64,000 bases of DNA from Isoetes taiwanensis. Lineage: Eukaryota; Streptophyta; Lycopodiopsida; Isoetales; Isoetaceae. Each line of letters begins with the position of its first letter. Position 1 is the stretch's first letter. A program made the position numbers and the translations under genes. Below, piece after piece: positions 25,701-36,885 of the stretch. The stretch spans positions 9,561,614 through 9,625,613 of the forward strand of contig JAJEKV010000034.1 of NCBI GenBank assembly GCA_021234155.1, given 5' to 3'. The notes below the pieces were generated by a model that had not been told where the DNA came from, made no database searches, and saw only the letters and a list, made by a program, of their open reading frames with translations.

Positions 25701-26490
25701 TCCATCTGATTGGAAACACAAGTTTTTATGGTTCGACCGACACCTTCCGAATTTTGTGAATTCCCCCTCAAGGGGGAGGGGGGCAGATGCACAAAACACT
25801 AACATAAAGGAAGGGCTGGATGGCATTTTGATTGCAAGATGCCAATACATATTTGTTCCAATTCTGCAAGGCCCAAATGTGGCATTGGCAATACTTGTGC
25901 TTGCTGGTCCAGTGAAAAGCACTTTTCCATCTATAGCTAGCCCAAGTATACAGATCCTCTCTCCTCAGTCTCCTGTCAAAGGCTATGTACCCGATGCTAA
26001 AGTGGTCCAGAAGTAAGTATGAGTTTCTGTTTTGTTTTTTATGATTTGATTATTCTCATATTGCAATTTCTTATGCTTGATTTATTCTCACATTGCAATT
26101 TTGCAGGTTTCATAAGCTTGTGATCAATAACATGATGCTCGGATCCAACAGCTTAAGCCATGGTAGGAAGAAATTTGATGCTCCTGTGTTCTGTCCTAAA
26201 ATGCCAGAAACTAGTACCAGCAACCCTTGCATGTACATTGTGGCTTACATGCACAAATTCATAGATGCCGTGGTTGATGCACAGCCAAGCTCCATTTTTG
26301 TAAGTAGAACATGTCATTTTCCTATTAGTTATTTGCTGGTATAGTCCTCTAATACTTGTGCACCATGCAGATGACACCCAGTTGGTTCACTGATGCCTAT
26401 GCCAAGTCACGGAGGGATCATCTAATGGAGGCATTAATTGTAGAAGGCGAGATGAATATACAAGCAGTTGTTCCTACACAGGGTAGATAG
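22779..26490 (+). pseudogene. Multi-exon coiled-coil / RING-like / Lys-rich / Ulp1-like locus
   Basis: Pieces read in order on the plus strand. 22779-22994: Ser/Pro-rich N-terminus, then EVIQAKDLRDKHAEAHIPNL. About 23296-23470: charged coiled coil (TIKRLLKHGLEEKTNLLNEV). 23606-23920: further coiled coil, then a decayed cysteine region (LTPCERC, or in the next frame AYCLFS). 24725-25201: Lys/Pro-rich disordered segment with DPDFIPGDTREEEVE, ending at a GT donor. 25680-26015: SGLPSDWKHKFLWFDRHL and ARCQYIFVPIL, matching the region before the catalytic His of Ulp1 (C48) proteases, but the expected HW is NV. 26100-26300: NPCMYIVAYMHKFID, matching the catalytic-Cys block, but the expected D-C-G reads N-P-C. 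26371-26490: final exon to a stop. The Ulp1-like fold has lost its His and Cys, and early frames are broken, so this is a pseudogene or inactive homologue, probably of transposon origin. Confidence 0.6.
24110..24480. repeat. TGTACAT-rich tract in an intron of the Ulp1-like locus
   Basis: Short words TGTACAT, GTACATCTG and GTACATTT recur many times between the coiled-coil and Lys-rich exons. The same words dominate 28207-28275 and 30165-30500. Each tract lies in or beside a transposon-related gene, not in coding sequence. Confidence 0.6.
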
Positions 26491-26696
26491 TCCCATTGAC
26501 TTGTTTGTAAATTACAGTTTTGTATGAGCCATGCTCCGAGCTTCTTTGTACTCAATAAGTAATGAAAAAATTAATTTATTTGTCTCACTTACACCTGTGC
26601 AAATAACAATCGTGTAATTATCAATGTGTTTTCTCAATTGTGTGATCTGAAATGCAATTGTAAATTGTGAATCTCAAGTGTTTTCTTGCTGACAGG

Positions 26697-27486
26697 TGAA
26701 TCATCTAATTTAGGGAGAAAGCTCATTATCTTTGACTTAAATTCTGTGTTGGGCAAGAGTGTGCACAAGAATGAAAATATTAACTCAAGATACCAACAGA
26801 TCCAGAAAGATGAGCTTCAATTTAATATAGGAAACAGGTTTTTTTACTGCAGGCCAGGGTTAGCATCACTGTTAGCATTTGTAAGAGAAGGGTTTGATGT
26901 TGCCATCTGGTCTTCACTCACTTCTAAAAATCTTCACCCAATTGTGGAACATATTTGTGATGTTTTTTCCATAAAGCTGAAGTTTGTTTACAGCCAGGAG
27001 CAGTGTTGGACTCTGCCACACAGACACCCTACTGAACCTCAAAAGGGGTTGTTTGTGAAACCATTAGCTGTGGTATGGAAAGAGTACCCAGAGTACTATG
27101 GACATACAGTTCTGATCGACGATGAAATATACAAATCCACTTTGAATCCTGTAGGAAGCTACATATGTCCTTTCTCTTGGACACCGATATTAGCTGGTGA
27201 CAGATTGCTTGTCATGGAGCTCATTCCATGGCTTAATGGATTCAAAATGGCCGAAGATGGTATAGTTTATATGAAAGAGCATCCAATGACTAATGCGGCA
27301 GATAGCATATATCGAAAGCAGTGGAACAGATTTTACCGGCAAACTATGGCAAAGAACTTGGGTGCTCTGCCTAAATTTAGTCAATATACTGAGCAAGGAA
27401 TGGAGAAACCGCCATCATGTTATTGGCCTCTCGACCGCCCATTGTTGGTACAGACTTTTGGTGATGTACAAATTCAAATGTTATGA
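26697..27486 (+). CDS. HAD-superfamily FCP1/NIF-like protein (last exon)
   Basis: A long open frame enters through a likely splice acceptor (TTGCTGACAG ending at 26696) and runs to a stop at 27486, about 263 residues. It holds the whole NIF/FCP1-type fold: KLIIFDLNSVLGKS near the start (motif I; the general acid/base Asp is Asn), FFYCRPGLASLLAFV, AIWSSLTSKNL (motif II), FVKPLAVVWKE (motif III Lys region) and VLIDDEIYKSTLNP (motif IV). The C-terminal ILAGDRLLVMELIPWLNGF is a typical helix. FCP1-type enzymes remove phosphate from proteins such as RNA polymerase II tail; without the second Asp of DxDxT catalysis should be weak or absent, as in a plant subgroup with DLNG. It begins about 200 bp after the Ulp1-like exon, so it may be a separate gene with an unseen first exon or part of the same transcript. 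It has no internal stop. Confidence 0.68.
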
Positions 27487-28206
27487 ATATATATATCAAA
27501 GTTTTTGTTCATTGCACTTGAGTACTCTGTTTTTACTGTCTTTCTTATTGGTACAATTATGAGTGTGTATACATAATTAAGTGATCTTCATTTGCTTTGA
27601 AGATGAATGGACTGAAACACAAAAGACTATTAAAAAACTAAGAGATAGAGTTCTGCGCACCCAGAGGTAATACAAACCAACACAAGCTGCAAGTACATAG
27701 GGTTGGGGACCGATTATCACCTCTATACTGCTGTTCCTGAACTTTGGGAAAAGGTTGAGCATATTGAAAATTAGGAGGAACGAGCAACCATGAAATGCAT
27801 ATTGGCAGCAAATCACTTGTTGCACAACCCTTGGGGGAAGGCACGTGTTCTGGAAGATGCATGCCATGTAGGATGGAAAGGTTTGCCAGTGGCACGTGCT
27901 ATAGAAACCGCATGGACTACTGCTTTAGAGGATATCTCTTCAGCCTCTACAGACATGATGCAATAGTCATAAGATATCAGGCTCCTACTGACATTTTGAA
28001 GCTTGGTCATGAATTATGAGCCATGCTCATTTTCGGGTGTGTTGTATTTATGTCCACAATATAAATATATCAACCATTTGTACATGAAAACCTGTCCATT
28101 TCTTATCTTTGCCATGACTGAAACTATTTTTAATGTTTATGCAATTCAACTTTCTTGTGTTCAATTCTAATCAACTTACACTTGAGAAATTTTTATAATA
28201 TTTTTC

Positions 28207-28275
28207 GAATGTATAACGGATGTACATAAGATGTACATTTGTTGTACATCTTATGTACATTGATGTACATAATGC
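28207..28275. repeat. TGTACAT-rich palindromic tract
   Basis: Contains ATGTACATAAGATGTACAT and its near mirror ATGTACATCTTATGTACAT within 60 bp, then GATGTACATAATGC. The two halves are inverted copies and could form a hairpin. It lies just downstream, in transposase orientation, of the relic at 28.5-31 kb. Confidence 0.6.
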
Positions 28276-28489
28276 ACTTCAAGTAGTCCGTTCTTGGTTC
28301 TTATCTTTTATATGAACAAAGTATTACAATATTTCGAAAGTACTACAGATCGACTTAGTCCATGTCATCTACAATTCTTTGGAAGTTGTGATAACAATGT
28401 CTCATGGACTTCATCCGGCAAGTGAAATGTTTGGGCTTGCCCCTTCAAATTTTTGTGTTTTACTTTCTTGAATGGGATTCGAACCCCAA

Positions 28490-31080
28490 TCACAGATTCT
28501 GCAGTACTAAAACATTCTTAGTAGGAAGCGGTTTATACTTATTGTGGCAAACTGGGATTAGTTCATAATATTGTCCTTCAATGACACTAGTGCCAGCAGA
28601 GTATTCATTTCCATAGTCATCAATTGAATCTTCTTCCAATGCATACTTTTCCCCGGTGCACATGAGAACATAGTATGAAACACCTTCCACATTGTCCGGT
28701 GGCCGCAAAAGACACAAATACATCTCAAACAAATTTCTGATTGTCATCTAAACCAGCCTCATCCTCTCAAGATACAAAACATCCACATCATTTTCAGCTT
28801 CAACACGAGAGGCAATATGATCCGTGGGCTCCAAACTTTTAGAGACCATTCTCCACAATGTTTAATGTTCTCACAATTCAACTAATTGAAGTTCATACAA
28901 GCATCACAAAAGCACGAGAGTGGTCTCGTGAGATAGCAACTTTGTTGGATCTCTTTGGGTTTATAGTTGACATGAGAATGTATCTGCTGAGTAATGTGTA
29001 AAGTCTTGCAATTGAATGCTTTTTGCATGTTCACATCTGTTTTTCCAACCTCCCAAAACACCCTTTCACAATCCGATTCCTTGGCCGTTAAAACCGCACA
29101 AGTTGTCGCAGACTGCCACCGGCATGCCATTTTGTTTTCTCTCGCCGCTCTCAAGCCACAACTTTGCTATACCAGCCTACCGCCATCATGTGTGCCTTTC
29201 CCATGGCGGATCCAAAGAAATTCCATATCACTCGAATTTTATTTTCAACATGGTATCTACTGATTCCATACCATGCCCGTCTTGATTTGAATTGAGATGC
29301 ACAACCATCCGACCACACATAATGAAGGTTTATGTGTCCACCTCCATTATTCTTAAGCCACCCCAAATGTAATTTAAAACCATGTTGCACAAAATGAGTG
29401 TCATGCTTCCCGTCATCCCAAAACATAGAAATGCACCGCTTTTTTAAGCTTACCTTCTATTTTCATCATTGAAATATGGACCAAAATACTAATTTGATCA
29501 GGATTCCAATGCTCGGATTGCACTTTACGTCCCTCGGTTTCAATGTGTAGTTCTCTCGCAAAGTCAACAACAGACAACACACTATTATCCCGGGGAGTTT
29601 CTCAACACATCTTTTAAACTATTTGCTCGGCCAAGCAGTCAGTAAAGTTATGATCTCGTAAACTTAGCAAGCTGATTTTTCATGTTCTTTAACAAAACAG
29701 ATGCTTTGTCATTCTCGATCAACTAATCTAAGCCTTCGGATGTACCTTTTTGGATGGCTCATTGACATATGCATATACTTGCGGTCCACATTCTCAATTC
29801 CATCTTTCTCGTTTGGACAGATGTCTAATTTCTTCACTCCACATTCATCACATTCACCTTTGATGCATTTTAGTTTATGCCATTCATCCGTCACATATTT
29901 TCACAAAACCTGACCTCCACAAGATACTAACATTATCAAAGTCTTCTTGTTTGCTTGACATACTCCATTGTTTTCTTTGGGATGCATGATAATCGCAGCA
30001 AAGCAAGTGCAATTAATAAGCTAATTTTGGTATCGGGATTACGATATACAAACCGTTGATAAAGCTCGATCGCAATAACAAAAGCATTAAAGACCATGTT
30101 AGCAAAATGATGTCGGCAACCAGATGCCAAAAGAGTATTGAACTATACTATTGTACAATTAATGTATGTTCTATGTACATAAAATGTCCATCCAACAGTT
30201 CCATCGACTCATATCTTGACATCTAATGTACATCAAGACATCTAATGTACAAGCGGTTCAGCTTCCATCGATTCTTATCAGACATCCAATGTACATCTAA
30301 TGTACATCTAATGTACATCTAATTAACGTTCCAATATTAGTACATCACATTAATGGTACAATATTAGTACAACTAATATACATATGTACGATTTGTTTGG
30401 CTTCATTACCTGAAAGTACACTAAAATGTAAAATGATGTAATTTTGATATTCAAGTACATGTAAATGCAGCTGCATGGACATGTAAGTGTTAATGGATGT
30501 ACATCTAAAAAGTACCTAATAGCACATCACTGCAAGATTTCTGCTACTATGTAAACAATGTAAAAATATAAACAATGTAAAATGCAATACATTTCATGAA
30601 AACCATGTGTATTCATTAACAGGTCACTTGGAACAGAACTAGAATGTACAGAAGAAAGTCATGAAAGAATTTTGGAAGAAAACATAATCTCCAAAACTGA
30701 ATTGATTCAATTACAAGAGCAAACCTGTGAGATATCAAGGTATTGTATTGCTTGTGTTCTCCTCTTCATGACATCTCTAACCTTTGGTGAAACTTTGGTA
30801 TTGTCAAGCCAAAATTCACTTAAACGACATTTGATTGAATCATCGATTCTATTTGATCTTGGCATCCTTCCCCGCCAAAGCCCATACATTTGCTCCACTT
30901 AATGACATTATCTTCCTTCTTGTGCAGCTTTGGATAAATTTCTTGGTTGTATCTTTAGCAATTTTGAAGAAACATTCTTGTTTATATCTTCTTTTTTTTC
31001 CAACAATCATTGATAACAAATGAATGTTTTGCACCAATTTATCTTTGCTATTAGCAGACTTTTTACTTCTTGAAGCCCAT
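28490..31080 (-). pseudogene. Transposase relic with WSDGCASQFKS motif (family T1, copy A)
   Basis: Minus-strand frames follow one protein that matches the relic at 48.6-51.1 kb. 30707-30898: GRMPRSNRIDDSIK, then FWLDNTKVSPKVRDVMKRR. About 29480-29580 in another frame: SVLSVVDFAREL and QSEHWNPDQIS. 29151-29426: FWDDGKHDTHFVQHG, then YVWSDGCASQFKSRRAWYG. At about 29185-29215 the open frame reads SAMGKAHMMA, but one base over it reads HGKGTHDGG, which equals the SHGKSEHDGAG motif of copy B, so there is a frameshift. 28490-28780: C-terminal domain with YYVLMCTGEKYALEEDSIDD. The conserved acids in VDF, WSDG and HDG suggest a DDE-type, RNase-H-like transposase; similar proteins occur in animals and plants, but I cannot give a superfamily name. 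Confidence 0.68.
30165..30500. repeat. TGTACAT-rich tract inside transposase relic
   Basis: The unit CTAATGTACAT occurs several times (for example 30221-30260 and 30290-30322), with many scattered TGTACAT words. It separates two coding blocks of the minus-strand transposase relic, so it is probably intronic. Confidence 0.6.
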
Positions 31081-31619
31081 CTTTCAAGTTTCGATCATTG
31101 ATTTCATAACAATAACTTCGGAAGGATTTCCAATTACAGGTTCGAAAAAAGAAAAAAGCCTGTCATCTTGCAACAAACGAGCACAAAAAACTAATCTTTG
31201 ATCCGGGACGGAAGTGTTTGCCAAAGAATCGAGGATGCAATCCCGAGACATTTGCCAACACGCCGCTTTATTTGTTTTGTGGCATAACACCGCCAATGTC
31301 GATATACTTGCGCTTAGAACCATCACTTCCATTGGAATTCTCACCCTCCATGAACAGATTGAAATTGATTTGTATTTTTGTAGATTCAATTGGCATGTGT
31401 TTGCTTCCTCGGAATTCGCTCGTGTTCGGGCCCCGTGAAAGGGGGAATTTCGGAAAGGGAGGGACGGATCCATTCGAATTGGTTCGGTGGTTCGGTGGTT
31501 AACCAAGAATTTCGGGGGCACTGTCAGGGATGATCTTGCAATCATTGCATATCTGACACAAAACGACAAACCATAGTATCTTGATGTACATCTAAAATGT
31601 GCCCCAAAAAAGCACAAAT

Positions 31620-31922
31620 TCGTCCTTCAATTCAGTACGATGTACGTACACCCTTTCATGCTTTTACCCTTTATAATAACATTCTGTCAGAATAATTTCT
31701 TCAACCCCAAATACATTTCTCCATCCATCCTTATAGTTTTTTAACAAAGTATTTTTTGCTTCAGTGCATTTGAGTACATAAAAATGTACCCCTCCTTCAT
31801 TCTCTTCTTCAACTTTACAATAAAATTGTTACCCACTTCTATCATAGGATTCATTAGATCATCTTCATCCTCTTCTTCGTTCTCAACATCGTGCAAGGCA
31901 TCTTCTTGCAAATCATTGCTAT
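31620..31922 (-). pseudogene. C-terminal fragment of a second T1 element
   Basis: Minus-strand frames give an acidic stretch (HDVENEEEDEDDLMNP), then IEVGNNFIVK, and in the next frame HFYVLKCTEAKNT and VFGVEEIILTE. This matches the C-terminal domain of the relic at 48.6-51.1 kb (VEVGDNFVV, then IIKCTEPKHVVENAF). It lies upstream of copy A, so it comes from another copy. The LTR at 31923 cuts it off. Confidence 0.55.
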
Positions 31923-33314
31923 TGTGACGTCCCCGGCTCGTATACGGTGTCCGAAATATATAGAACTGGAGTTTATCCCTCTTGTCAGCGCATGACTGTA
32001 ATACGAGCTCGTCTACCATTAGGTTCTTGATGGTGGGTAAGAATCAGACGGAGAAGAATAGATGTGCCATTCGTCCCGTCTCCCTCGGGATCTACCTAGC
32101 TGTAGAAGCACTTAAAATATAAGCACATGGCATCACATAAAATATATATCCACCTCAAAGGATGGCTCAAGGCTCAGACTCACGGGGATCGACTGTCGGC
32201 TTGGATCTCCAGAAGTCAATGTAGACAGAATCCATGGCAAATGGATTGGACTGGCATAAGAACATGGCCGTTGGGGGTAGTCCACTCCATCCGACCCTCC
32301 TGTGCATACTTTGCAGATAGGCTGGAAGCTATTGGGGGCATAGTCAGAGGGACTACTCTTAGGTTGCATCCCCCCAGTCCCGATGAGGTAGGAGGGGATT
32401 AGTCCCGTCCAGAAGGTCCATGCCATTGCTCGTCTACGACTTGAACCCCACTGAGGCAACACATCACCTAGGAGGTGTCAAGTCTATACCTTGCCCACAC
32501 TTAGTGGCAAACTATTAGGCCTAGCCCACAACGTTCCCCGGCCATCGCTACGCACCAGAGGAAGCCTTCCTTATTAGCCGGTCTAACCCCGCCACCCGCA
32601 ACCAGGCGGACTCCTATGCACAGGTCGCAATTACTGGGTAATAATGAGGTTACTCTAGGAACATCATCTACAAAGGCTCTGGGTCTCTACCCCCCTTCCC
32701 AATACACAAGAGGTGCGCACAGAGCAATACCATATCATCCAATACTGATAACGGAATAAAGATCTAATCTATGTACTCTAGCATACTTGATTAGGTTCGT
32801 TCGTTAGAGGCTGAGATCTGGGGATCTAGAGGCCCTCTAAGGCTAAGAAAAGATGCAAACTCGGCTCAACACCTGTCAGGAAGCCGACATTGCACATCAG
32901 ATCAACCACATACTAGATCCTTGCCTTGCTCCAAATCCTTGGAGACATCCATGCTGCCGAGATGGCTCGGGTTGGTCAAGTCTTGGCGATCTACTTGGGG
33001 AAGCAACTTCACGAGTGCTGGCAAGTCGGAATGAATATGTCGTTGGTGCAATGCGAGCTCTGGAGGATGGAATCTGAAAGGGATGCTTTTAGGGTTCTAG
33101 GCTCCCTTTAACATGATGATTTTAGGGTTGGAATCTAAAAGATCACGTAAGGTTATACCACATGACAATGGGTTGGTTCTAATGGTCATAATCCAGGGTA
33201 TAACCCTAGATGGTTGCCGTGTACATGTCATTGGGATTGACATGTACTAATGACGTGGCAGTTGTACTAGTCATGGAGGTTGACATGTACTAGTGACGTG
33301 GCTGAAATGTCACA
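31923..33314 (-). mobile_element. 3' LTR of a truncated LTR retrotransposon
   Basis: On the minus strand it starts TGTGACATTTCAGCC at 33314 and ends GGGGACGTCACA at 31923. Directly upstream of its start lies GTGGGGAGTA, a polypurine tract, which marks it as a 3' LTR with a little internal sequence above 33314. Its flanking bases (GCTAT at 31918-31922, TACTC after 33314) do not match, consistent with an incomplete element. The central part is homologous to the solo LTR at 5453-7100. The region 33230-33300 has several TGACGTGGC and GTACTAGT words. Confidence 0.75.
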
Positions 33315-33893
33315 TACTCCCCACGTTGAGTTGATGCTTTCCAATACATCATGAGTCTCCCCACCTTGGAAACCTGCATGATCCCTGTCGGACTCGTTCA
33401 ATGCATTCAAATACAAGAATAACTTTAATGTAACATAACAGTTAGATTCTTTATCATTTGAATATTATTGTTTTACAAAATTATAGCAAGGCGATTAATT
33501 AATGCCTTGCTTTAGACATGTCATTACAGCTCAAGCACATCATAACGTTTCCATGCTTCTTCGTCCCTTATGGTACGCCCTGGCGGTCCATATGCTACAC
33601 GTCCTCCAGCACTGCGCTCCTCCTGTCGTTTTGTCGTTCTATTGGCCTGCAGGTCCACACTATATTAGCATGTTTATTTTATGTAAAGATGGTTATTACG
33701 AAACCACCCTTTTAATTACAATTAATGAATGCAGGCATCACGTCTCGGCGTAGGAAGAGGATGCTTCTTCCATCGTGGCCGTGGAGAGAAGCATCCTATC
33801 ATGCCTAATATGATTTCTATTGCCTACACCTTTCGTCATCCTTGGCGTGGAGGATGGCTTCTTCCTCGTAAAGACTAGAGAAGCACAATTTCG

Positions 33894-36026
33894 TTATTTT
33901 TGAATACCTGAATTTATGCACCATTTTTTAAATTGTCGCATCAATGACTCTTTTTCATACACTAATTGACCCCCCTGCGAGTGCCGCATATGCCTCAGCA
34001 GCATGCACGGGTATCTTGATAATATTGGGTATCTTTTCTTGTTTGACGGCTCCCATGCATAGTCGATAGTCTCTAGTTCTATGCGGTCACTTGCAGTTGT
34101 TGGCCTCCATCTTTTCTTCCAACAATTGGCATAATTAGCTGGGTAGACTTGGTTCCTCATCGGGACTGGCTTCCACCAAGTGACCAGAATAGTCTCAAAA
34201 TTCTCCTTCTTATCATCCATTTGTGGCTTCTCAGTAGCTAGACCTACCCAAGTTGGGCACAACACATCATCAGGGCGTGCCATAATAAACATACCTTTCT
34301 TCAAATCTTTGTATGGATTAAGTTCTGGTACATGTTTGTCCTTCCACGGACCGACATAAGGAGGAGTGATTCTAGCAATGGGTTCCCTCAACCAGTAACA
34401 AGGGTGCTCCAGAAACAGCCAAGTACTCGGCACATTTTACGTCCACAATTGAATATTGGATGAGACTCTTGGAAGAGCTGGGGACGATCACCGGTGACGA
34501 AGGCAGTTACGATGACTTCTGGCCACACACTAGGCAGGAACGTGCTCTACCTGACGTAGTAGTGGTGCAATCTATCATCCCCATCTGGTATGTACCCTTA
34601 TATGAAACCCTTCCTGTTCGGAACTTTGTCAACAACATAGGGTACAGGTGTATTCAAGTTGCATGTGTGGAATTCATACAACAGTTCAGGCATTGTCAGC
34701 ACCTCGGCCTTCTTTAAAGATGAGGATCGATATCCTCATGTGTATGGCCGGGCATCATGAACCCTAGCTCAATCTACCAAGATATACTAGGTAAGAAAGA
34801 TAGGAGAAGACATACCTATTCTTGTTCTGTCCAGATGCGTTGTCCAGCTGCAAATATAATATCCGGGGGAGAGGCTTCATTGATGGTCCCTCTGCCTGTG
34901 GCAAAAAAGCAGGGATGCTGCTATTGGATAGTGGCAACTTTGATTCCAAGGCCGTGGTGTCGCGCAAGGATGATACCCATTTTGGAGCTGATGATTCAGG
35001 CACTGACAGGTGGCCTCCTGCATACTCGTGGACCATCTTTAATCTCTTCAAGATGCTGTTCAAAGAACCTACATGGAAGTTCGAGTCATCTGGCCATAAG
35101 TCCAGGGCAAGGTTCCCATAGCTTCCCTTTCCATGGCCATGAGTGATTGCACCAGTCAATGATGTTTTTAGCTTGTCAAGTCTCCAAAGAGACTTCACAG
35201 ATTGTTGCAATTTTGGAATCATTGTTTTCGCTTGATCCATCTTGTCGTGAATAATACAAAGATATTGGGCAGGATACCTGTGGGAGTATAATCTCCACGA
35301 CCAGTACTGGGTGCGACATGGGGCCTGCTCTAGTCTATGTGCCCTTCTTTGATGATGCATTATCCTCCTCTCTGCTTCATCCTTGGTCTTCAATAACTTT
35401 GTACAGATGACCTCGCACGTATCACATTTAGAGAATGCAATTTTCTTTGCGATACTGACATCCCTGAAGCTCTGCCTCCACGTTCTATGAAACCCAGTCA
35501 GGGATACCTTCTTGCCAGTCAGTGCCATAACTTCTGCATTAACCTCTTCCAGAATGCTAGACTTCGTAAACATTGCAGGCAACTTCCTGATGTTCTCTCT
35601 TATCCTGTCTTCATTCCGGTGGGGTAAAGATTCACAATTTTCCTTGACAAACATGGAAAACACAGCCTCGCATGCCAATGTCGAGGAACGAGGCTTCATC
35701 GTGCCGCAGTTGCCGTGCTCGGCCTTGCTTGCACCCTCAAGGAATTGGGCCTTCCACTTCAAATATGCCGACTTTGAGATCCCGAGACCAAGGTACCAGG
35801 ATCTCTCACAAACGAGATTCCCTTGCAGTACTAGCCGTCCGACTCTTTGACCTTTCATGTTGTTGCCAAGCATGTCATAAACAAAAGTTACATTATCACT
35901 AGATTTCATTGCAAGGAATTCCTTTCGCATGTTAACAACTTGATTCATAGAGAACTTGACGCAACACCTATTTTTGCAGCACAAGCTCCTCCTGTAATTG
36001 AGCATTCTGAGTGATGAGACGAACAA
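33894..36026 (-). pseudogene. Transposase relic with LDNASGQNKN and GHTHEDID (DUF7869-like)
   Basis: A 420-residue minus-strand frame (34764-36026) has a Cys pair region (SKCDTCEVICTKLLKTKDEA), IIHDKMDQAKTMIPK, and near its end LYLQLDNASGQNKNR (Asp about 395). It then breaks: the expected continuation GFMMPGHTHEDIDPHL is found in another frame at 34717-34764 and ends in a stop at 34714. A further frame gives VLTMPELLYEF. The last block, 33894-34433, is the C-terminal part (WKDKHVPELNPYKDLKKGMF, then WWKPVPM). At least two frameshifts and a stop make it dead. LDN..GQNKNR followed by GHTHEDID is, as I recall it, the hallmark of DUF7869 proteins found in plants, oomycetes and animals and thought to be transposon-related. 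The acids in HDKMD, LDN and HEDID could form a DDE-type site (inference). Confidence 0.75.
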
Positions 36027-36263
36027 TCTTCGGTGGCCTCAGAATCTTTCTGGGCTGTCGGGAATGAAAAGTGTAATGTCGTTTCTCATAGTTTGGGTGC
36101 TTCTGGTGCTCTGAGCTACTCTAGCTGGACACTGTATCTGCTTCCTGTTGTGGTGCTGCTGTCAATGTCTCCGAGACCTTCAACACGAACGAAGTCATTG
36201 TTCCACCTCACAAGCATCCCAGGCTTCGGGAGCTGTAAACATCCCTGGCAGCGGTTATTCACT

Positions 36264-36760
36264 TCAGAAGGGGGGGGGGAGGGGGAGGGACCCTTCGGTA
36301 ACAGAAACTCCTACGAACTTCAAACCTAAAAATTGGTCACACAATGCATCATCAGGGCTAGTGAATGATATGAAACCTTTTCCCGCGATAATGGTGTCGC
36401 AAGAGTGCCATATTTCACAATCCATTTCAAGAAGCGTATATCTTGTCAGAGGTTGTGTCTCCTTTCCCACCTCCGCTCACTGTCTTTTTTTCGGGACGTC
36501 ATTAGCAGACGACTCACGAGCATCTTCACTTCTCCAGATAAGGAAGGAGCCCTTGGCTTCTACTATTGTGTTTGTATCTGGAGTCGGCCAAGGAAGTGTA
36601 TGGTGGCCTTCGATCACTTCCTCAACACCAATACTCACTACTCCATTCTGTATTTCCTTGAAGTGACATTGTGTCATTTGCCCCACAACTCCTTTCGCTA
36701 CCAGTAGATCATTAATGAAGAGATACACAACCTGCACAATGATTTCAGTTCTGTTAAACC
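36264..36760 (-). pseudogene. Upstream exon fragments of the DUF7869-like element
   Basis: Two minus-strand frames. 36477-36737 reads VVYLFINDLLVAKGVVGQ and ends GSFLIWRSEDARE, a pattern resembling the DUF8039-type domain found in plant transposon proteins. 36264-36470 reads CEIWHSCDTIIAGKGFISF, which looks like a diverged repeat of the same fold (both have a 'VA/IA-GKG' step). They lie just before the 420-residue frame and share its strand, so they are probably its N-terminal exons. A stop separates them. Assignment is tentative. Confidence 0.45.
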
Positions 36761-36885
36761 CGAATAACGAGAACGAGCAAGCAATGCAAATGAAATAGGG
36801 GCATGGTCATTCAAGGGTTCCACGGACAATCAAATTCGGCGGGTGCCTATTTTCACTTGTGAGGACGATAGATTCTCCTTATTGC

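Noticed and set aside
29701-29913. Plus-strand frame over the T1 relic
   Set aside because: It mirrors the minus-strand Cys-containing frame (KCIKGECDECG), which fits the transposase family.
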